From assembly GCA_014377915.1 (NCBI GenBank), contig JACMOT010000321.1:1-18858 (forward strand): a stretch of DNA of 18,858 bases, written 5' to 3'. Origin of the DNA: Tardiphaga sp. GTDB lineage: Bacteria; Pseudomonadota; Alphaproteobacteria; Rhizobiales; Xanthobacteraceae. The position numbers and the translations under genes were made by a program. Position 1 is the stretch's first letter. Each line of letters opens with the position of its first letter. Below, piece by piece: positions 14,800 through 18,858 of this stretch. The notes beneath the pieces are model-generated. The model had not been told where the DNA came from, did no database searches, and saw only the letters and a list, made by a program, of their open reading frames with translations.

Positions 14800-16023
14800 A
14801 TGCCGACCGAACGCTTTCAATTTTCCGGCACGGATGGCCACGCGCTGGCCGCGGCGCTGGACCTGCCGGATGGCGCCATCATCGCCTATGCGCTATTTGC
14901 GCATTGCTTCACCTGCGGCAAGGACACCCACGGCGCGCGACGGATTTCCGCGGCGCTGACGGCGAGCGGCATCGCGGTGCTACGGTTCGATTTCACCGGG
15001 CTCGGTTCCAGCGAAGGCGACTTCGCCAATTCGACGTTCTCCTCCAACATCGCTGATCTTGTTCTTGCCGCCAACCATCTGCGCAACATCCGACAGGCGC
15101 CGGCCATCCTGATCGGACACAGTCTGGGCGGCGCGGCGATCCTCGCGGCGGCCGCGAAGATCCCCGAAGCGAAAGCGGTGGTCACCATTGCCGCGCCGTC
15201 CGATCCCGCCCACGTCACCAAACTGTTCGCCGACCGTCTGCACGACATTCGCGTCCACGGTGAAGTCGAAGTGCAACTCGCCGGCCGGCCATTCCGGATC
15301 AAGCGTGAATTTCTCGACGATGTCGCCGAGCACAATCTGATGGCGCACGTGACACGGCTGCACAGGCCGCTGCTGATCATGCAATCCCCGACCGATGACA
15401 CCGTCGGCATCGATAGCGCCACGAACATCTTTCTCGCCGCCAGACATCCGAAGAGTTTTGTATCGCTCGACGGCATGGACCATCTGCTCACCGACCGGAC
15501 CGATGCCATCTACGTCGCCAATCTGATCGCAGCGTGGGCGGCGCGGTATCTGTCACCACTCAAGGAGCAGCCGGTTACGGCCCTGCCGGAAGAACCGCGC
15601 CGGGTGATCGTGCGCGAAACCGGCGCCGGCAAATTCCAGCAGCAGGTCATCGTCGGGCCGCATCTTCTTCTTGCCGACGAACCCGTCACCGCAGGCGGCA
15701 CCGACACCGGCCCGGGGCCCTATGATCTCCTGCTAGGCGCGCTCGGCGCCTGTACCGCGATGACCATGCGGCTCTATGCCGACCGCAAGGCGCTGCCAAT
15801 GGAGCGCGTCAGCGTGACGCTGACGCATGGCAAGATCCATGCGACGGATTGCGAGGCCTGCGAGACCAAGGAGGGCATGATCGACCAGGTCGAGCGAACA
15901 ATCTCGATCGAAGGGGCGCTGGACGCCGGACAGCGCGCCAGGCTGATGGAGATCGCCGACAAGTGCCCGGTACATCGCACGTTGACGTCGGAGATCAGGA
16001 TCGTGACGAAAGCGGCCGAATAG
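14800..16023 (+). CDS. Fusion of alpha/beta hydrolase and OsmC-family domains
   Basis: The 407-residue product combines two domains. The first (about 1-255) is an alpha/beta hydrolase with the nucleophile elbow GHSLGG (S108), an acid in SPTDDTVG (D199 or D200), and H228 in DGMDHLL. The second (about 265-405) is an OsmC-type domain with both expected cysteines: C318 in GALGACTAMTMR and C389 in DKCPVHRTL. OsmC and Ohr proteins reduce organic hydroperoxides by such a thiol pair (family knowledge). The hydrolase might release or process a peroxidised ester or thioester substrate, which is inference. AAGGAG lies six bases before the ATG, which decides against the longer open frame through the repeat. 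Confidence 0.92.
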   Translation: MPTERFQFSGTDGHALAAALDLPDGAIIAYALFAHCFTCGKDTHGARRISAALTASGIAVLRFDFTGLGSSEGDFANSTFSSNIADLVLAANHLRNIRQAPAILIGHSLGGAAILAAAAKIPEAKAVVTIAAPSDPAHVTKLFADRLHDIRVHGEVEVQLAGRPFRIKREFLDDVAEHNLMAHVTRLHRPLLIMQSPTDDTVGIDSATNIFLAARHPKSFVSLDGMDHLLTDRTDAIYVANLIAAWAARYLSPLKEQPVTALPEEPRRVIVRETGAGKFQQQVIVGPHLLLADEPVTAGGTDTGPGPYDLLLGALGACTAMTMRLYADRKALPMERVSVTLTHGKIHATDCEACETKEGMIDQVERTISIEGALDAGQRARLMEIADKCPVHRTLTSEIRIVTKAAE

Positions 16024-16072
16024 GTTCGGCTACGGCCGCAGCATCACCCGGTCGCGCGATGAGCCGGCCACC

Positions 16073-16484
16073 GAAAGGCGCGCCAATGCCGGCGGTCTCC
16101 TCCCATGACAGACCGCCCCGGCTTCTCCACCAGCGCCTTCGCCTCGACCGACAGATGTGTGGCATGGGTCCCATCGCGGCGGATACCGCGATCACCCGAC
16201 GAACCAAACACCTCGCGGCCGATCCAATGGGCGGGGCCGTCGATCACCACCCCGGCAAAATCCCGGCCGGGCGTTCGCGGAAAGATGGCATAGGGCATCA
16301 GCCCGGTCGCCGCCTTGATATCGGACGGATTCACCGCCGCGGCCCTGATCTCGAGCAGCACCTCGCCGGCCGCCCGTTTCAGTTGCTGCCGGTCCACCAC
16401 CAGCCCGATGGAGGTGGCGTCGGCTGCCTTTGCCAACAGCCAAACACAGCGCGCATCAACGGAAATCGCGGTTTCAAACGACAT
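16073..16484 (-). pseudogene. Medium-chain dehydrogenase/quinone oxidoreductase, N-terminal remnant
   Basis: The minus-strand frame from 16484 gives a typical N-terminus of the zinc-type alcohol dehydrogenase/quinone oxidoreductase family: GEVLLEIRAAAVNPSDIKAA, then FPRTPGRDFAGVV, and later EVFGSSGD and ALVEKPGRS. Near 16108 the frame shifts, and the homology continues in another frame as LSWEETAGIGAPF, which matches the usual LSFEEAAGIGVPF. It then stops: the Rossmann NAD(P)-binding domain is absent. Full members have about 320 residues, but only about 135 remain. The gene is therefore truncated and frameshifted. A deletion at its 3' side, next to the fusion gene's stop, is the simple explanation. 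Confidence 0.8.
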
Positions 16485-16788
16485 CAAACAAGTTCCCCGA
16501 CGGATGCGCGAGGCTCAGGCGCCGCGAGCAGCATAGGGCGCACCCGCGCGATGGCGGCAGCCCTTGTTCCGAGACGCCCCCCTACCCGATTGAGCGAAAG
16601 GGCTCCTCGCCCAACGCCGAATTCTTCCGGTTCGGGATCCAGGTGAATCTTTGCGAAATTTGATTCGCCGCCGTTAACCCTTTTTAAAGATGTCCGGCTT
16701 GCAGCCAAACTACCCATGCTAGATTCTGATTCGAGCTTGAAAGAACGTGCTTCGCCTCGGGGCGCGTCAAAGATCATCTGGGAATTTC
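16485..16788. other. Intergenic region, nothing clear
   Basis: About 300 bases separate the dehydrogenase remnant from the small gene at 16789. A minus-strand frame (16484-16777) is open, but its translation has no recognisable motif and probably is a chance frame. The AT-richer part around 16660-16740, including GTTAACCCTTTTTAAAG, may hold the promoter of the small gene, though no box pair stands out. Confidence 0.45.
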
Positions 16789-17055
16789 ATGAGCCATTCC
16801 GTTGCCTACCAGTCCGCCCGCGACGCCCTGCCCGATCAGGATCAGAAGCAAGCCGCTCTCGGTTACCTCAACGAAGCCTGGGCCGAAGCGCGCCATGATG
16901 GCGTCGACGGCGATTGCCTGGCGCAGGCCAGCCTGTTCGCCGCTTTCGCCGAGCTGGTCGGCACTTACGGCGAAGATGCTGTCGCGAAATTCGTCGAAGG
17001 TCTGCCAGCGCGCGTCCGCAACGGCGAGTTCTCGCTGACGCTGGCGAAGCAGTAA
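16789..17055 (+). CDS. Small hypothetical protein, 88 aa
   Basis: The product begins MSHSVAYQSARDALPDQDQKQ and looks mostly helical, with a middle part DCLAQASLFAAFAELVGTYG and an end FVEGLPARVRNGEFSLTLAKQ. I do not recognise a family. No signal peptide or membrane segment is present. GGGA lies five to six bases before the ATG at 16789, which is preferred over the in-frame ATG at 16747. Its soluble, compositionally normal sequence and good ribosome binding site support a real gene. It is isolated, with a repeat element immediately downstream. Confidence 0.72.
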   Translation: MSHSVAYQSARDALPDQDQKQAALGYLNEAWAEARHDGVDGDCLAQASLFAAFAELVGTYGEDAVAKFVEGLPARVRNGEFSLTLAKQ

Positions 17056-17075
17056 TTTTTTCGCGCCCCCTCAGC

Positions 17076-17199
17076 CGTCATTGCGAGGAGCCCTGGCGAC
17101 CAAGCAATCCAGTCTTCGCTAGTAGCCTTCTGGATTGCCGCGTCGCGGACTATATCATCGGGCCGGCGAAGCCGGACCCGGTGGCTCCTCGCAACGACG
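17076..17199. repeat. MITE-like inverted-repeat element, copy 3
   Basis: The ends CGTCATTGCGAGGAGCC and GGCTCCTCGCAACGACG are inverted with one mismatch. The inner blocks (AAGCAATCC, TGGATTGCCGCGTCGCGGA, ATCATCGGGCCGGCGAAGCC) match copy 1, but the right arm of the internal hairpin carries changes. It lies between the convergent ends of the small gene and the dihydroorotase gene. Confidence 0.85.
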
Positions 17200-17219
17200 G
17201 AGGAGAGCTTCGCGCGTCG

Positions 17220-18554
17220 TTACCCCCGCAACGTCTCCAGAAAGCGTACCGTCTCGCCGTGCGCAGGCGTCACGAGTTCGCCCTGCCACATCACGCGGCG
17301 GCCGCGGACAAAGGTCCCGACCGGCCAGCCGGTGACTTTCACGCCGTCATAGGGCGTCCAGCCGGCTTTTGAGGCCACCCAGTCGTTGGTGATGGTCTCG
17401 GAGCGCTTCATATCGACGATGGTGAAGTCGGCATCGTAGCCGGCGGCAATGCGGCCCTTGCTGGCGATATTGTAGAGCCGCGCCGGACCCGCGCTCGACA
17501 AATCGACGAAGCGCGCCAGCGACAGCCGGCCGGCATTGACGTGGTCCAGCATGACCGGCACCAGCGTCTGCACACCGGTCATCCCTGACGGCGACGCCGG
17601 ATAGACCTTGTCCTTTTCCTGCAGCGTATGCGGCGCGTGATCGGAACCGAGCACGTCGATAATCCCCTGCGCGATGCCGTTCCAGATGCCGTCGCGATGG
17701 CTGGCGTCGCGCACCGGCGGGTTCATCTGCGCCAGCGTGCCGAGCCGCTCGTAGCATTCAGGCGCGGTCAGCGTGAGGTGATGCGGCGTCGCCTCGCAGG
17801 ACGCGACGTCCTTGTGGTCGCGCAAGAACTCGATTTCCTCCTTGGTGGAGATGTGCAGCACGTGGATACGCTTGCCGGTCTCGTGGGCCAGCGCCACCAG
17901 CCGCTGCGTCGCTTGCAGCGCCGCGGTCTCGTCGCGCCACACCGGATGCGAGCGCGGATCGCCCTCGATGCGCAGATGCTTGCGCTCGTTCAGGCGATAC
18001 TCGTCCTCGGCGTGGAAGGCGGCGCGCCGCTTGATCACCTGGAAGATACGACGCAGGCTTTCATCGTCCTCGACCAGCAGCGCGCCGGTGGATGAGCCGA
18101 TGAACACCTTGACGCCGGCGCAGCCCGGCGCGCGTTCCAGCTCGGGTAGTTCGGCGACGTTGTCGCGGGTCCCGCCAATGAAGAACGCAAAGTCGCAATG
18201 CATGCGGTGGTGGCCGAGTTTCACCTTGGCGGTGAAGGTCGCCTCGTCGATGGTCAGCGGATTGGTGTTCGGCATCTCGAACACCGCGGTAACGCCGCCC
18301 ATCACCGCGCTGCGCGATCCGGTCTCCAGATCTTCCTTCTGCGTCAATCCGGGCTCGCGGAAATGCACCTGGGTGTCGATCACGCCGGGCAGGATGTGCA
18401 GGCCCTTGCAATCGATGATCTCGGCCGCTGAGGCTGCGCCCAGCGACCCGATCGCGGCGATTCGGCCATTGCGGATTCCGATGTCGCGGACGCCCTCGCC
18501 ATCCTGGTTGACGACGGTGCCGGATTTTAGAATCGTATCAAAAGTCTGGGTCAT
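17220..18554 (-). CDS. pyrC: Dihydroorotase-family amidohydrolase
   Basis: The 444-residue product is a cyclic amidohydrolase of the dihydroorotase/allantoinase group. Dihydroorotase closes carbamoyl-aspartate to dihydroorotate in pyrimidine synthesis. Visible marks are LPGVIDTQVHFREPG (about 55-69), MPNTNPLT, K149 in AGVKVFIGSSTG (the carboxylated lysine position), H181 in AFHAEDE, H231/H234 in HVLHIST, GSDHAPH (303-309), and a C-terminal beta part with GYDADFTIVD. In the usual DxHxH metal motif the first His is replaced by Gln (Q62). A change at that place means the metal site may be mononuclear or the activity different, so the gene symbol is tentative. No other pyr genes are adjacent. It is divergent from the YgfZ-type gene. 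Confidence 0.85.
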   Translation of the reverse strand: MTQTFDTILKSGTVVNQDGEGVRDIGIRNGRIAAIGSLGAASAAEIIDCKGLHILPGVIDTQVHFREPGLTQKEDLETGSRSAVMGGVTAVFEMPNTNPLTIDEATFTAKVKLGHHRMHCDFAFFIGGTRDNVAELPELERAPGCAGVKVFIGSSTGALLVEDDESLRRIFQVIKRRAAFHAEDEYRLNERKHLRIEGDPRSHPVWRDETAALQATQRLVALAHETGKRIHVLHISTKEEIEFLRDHKDVASCEATPHHLTLTAPECYERLGTLAQMNPPVRDASHRDGIWNGIAQGIIDVLGSDHAPHTLQEKDKVYPASPSGMTGVQTLVPVMLDHVNAGRLSLARFVDLSSAGPARLYNIASKGRIAAGYDADFTIVDMKRSETITNDWVASKAGWTPYDGVKVTGWPVGTFVRGRRVMWQGELVTPAHGETVRFLETLRG

Positions 18555-18692
18555 GGCGTCTCGTTTCGCTGCGGGAGCCCGCGCGGAACGGCGGCGGGCC
18601 TTGTTGTCCGCATCCTAGCGGCTTAGCTTTAGCTGGGATATCCCGCTCCAGCGTTTCCGCAAAACTTCCAGCCCAATCATCGAGAATTCCCC

Positions 18693-18858
18693 ATGAAAGC
18701 AGCCTTTCTCTCGGACCGGGGCGTCATCAAGCTGAGCGGCGACGACGCCCGTGGTTTTCTCAACAACCTCGTCACCTCCGAGATCGAGGTGGTAACGCCG
18801 GGCAGCGCAAGGTTCGGCGCTCTGCTGACGCCGCAGGGCAAGATTATCGCGGATTTTC
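18693..18858 (+). CDS. ygfZ: YgfZ/GcvT-type folate-binding protein, 5' part (runs off the window)
   Basis: The first 55 residues are visible: MKAAFLSDRGVIKLSGDDA followed by RGFLNNLVTSEIEVVTPGSARFGALLTPQGKIIADF. This matches the N-terminus of YgfZ-type tRNA-modifying/iron-sulfur maintenance proteins, which use the aminomethyltransferase (GcvT) fold and bind folate. The GDDARGFLNNLVTSEI and LLTPQGKI stretches are the characteristic parts. The diagnostic cysteine motif lies further on, outside the window. The gene is divergent from the dihydroorotase gene, with 138 bases between the starts. The ribosome binding site (GAGAA) is modest. Confidence 0.85.
   Translation, partial: MKAAFLSDRGVIKLSGDDARGFLNNLVTSEIEVVTPGSARFGALLTPQGKIIADF

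Noticed and set aside
16484..16777. A 97-codon minus-strand frame before the dehydrogenase remnant
   Set aside because: It has no recognisable motif, no good ribosome binding site, and an unusual composition. It runs antisense to the likely promoter of the small gene at 16789.
2815..17199. A CRISPR array or attachment sites from the repeated sequences
   Set aside because: The repeats are dispersed, each has inverted ends, and there is no regular spacing, cas gene or integrase.

Overview
The window looks like ordinary chromosomal DNA of a high-GC alphaproteobacterium, most likely Bradyrhizobium or a close relative such as Rhodopseudomonas (inference). The grounds are the GC-rich codon use, the protein families and their flavour, and several copies of short inverted-repeat elements with ends like GTCATTGCGAG / CTCGCAATGAC, which I associate with that group. 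I see no rRNA, tRNA, CRISPR array, phage or insertion-sequence transposase.

Layout. From 47 to 2030: a YbaK-type aminoacyl-tRNA deacylase, a gene-poor stretch, a conserved-looking hypothetical protein, and the decayed C-terminal end of an amidase. From 2027 to 6180: a FadR/GntR regulator, a MITE-like repeat, and a minus-strand TRAP transporter operon (dctP, dctQ, dctM order of transcription) with a second repeat type lying inside it. The regulator's start and the region upstream of dctP share a 16-nt sequence that looks like the regulator's operator. From 6329 to 8581: a DUF2478-like protein and a WrbA quinone oxidoreductase on the minus strand, separated by a perfect 35-bp palindrome, with a divergent LysR regulator. 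From 8587 to 12356: a third repeat type, a tartrate dehydrogenase-type enzyme, an arylformamidase-like alpha/beta hydrolase, and a divergent amidase-signature enzyme with a complete catalytic triad.

From 12644 to 16023, all on the plus strand: an MHS-type metabolite:proton symporter, a small sulfite-oxidase-like molybdopterin protein, and an alpha/beta hydrolase fused to an OsmC domain. Then follow a truncated, frameshifted medium-chain dehydrogenase remnant (minus), a small 88-residue hypothetical gene, a third copy of the MITE-like repeat, a dihydroorotase-family amidohydrolase (minus), and the divergent start of a YgfZ/GcvT folate-binding protein cut by the window end.

The general theme is uptake and breakdown of organic acids and amides: a TRAP importer, an MHS symporter, tartrate dehydrogenase, an amidase and hydrolases, each with local regulators. 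I do not see a clearly new multi-gene system. The items most worth checking are the shared regulator/TRAP operator, the Gln that replaces a metal-binding His in the dihydroorotase, the long palindrome before the DUF2478 gene, and the repeats and decayed genes.
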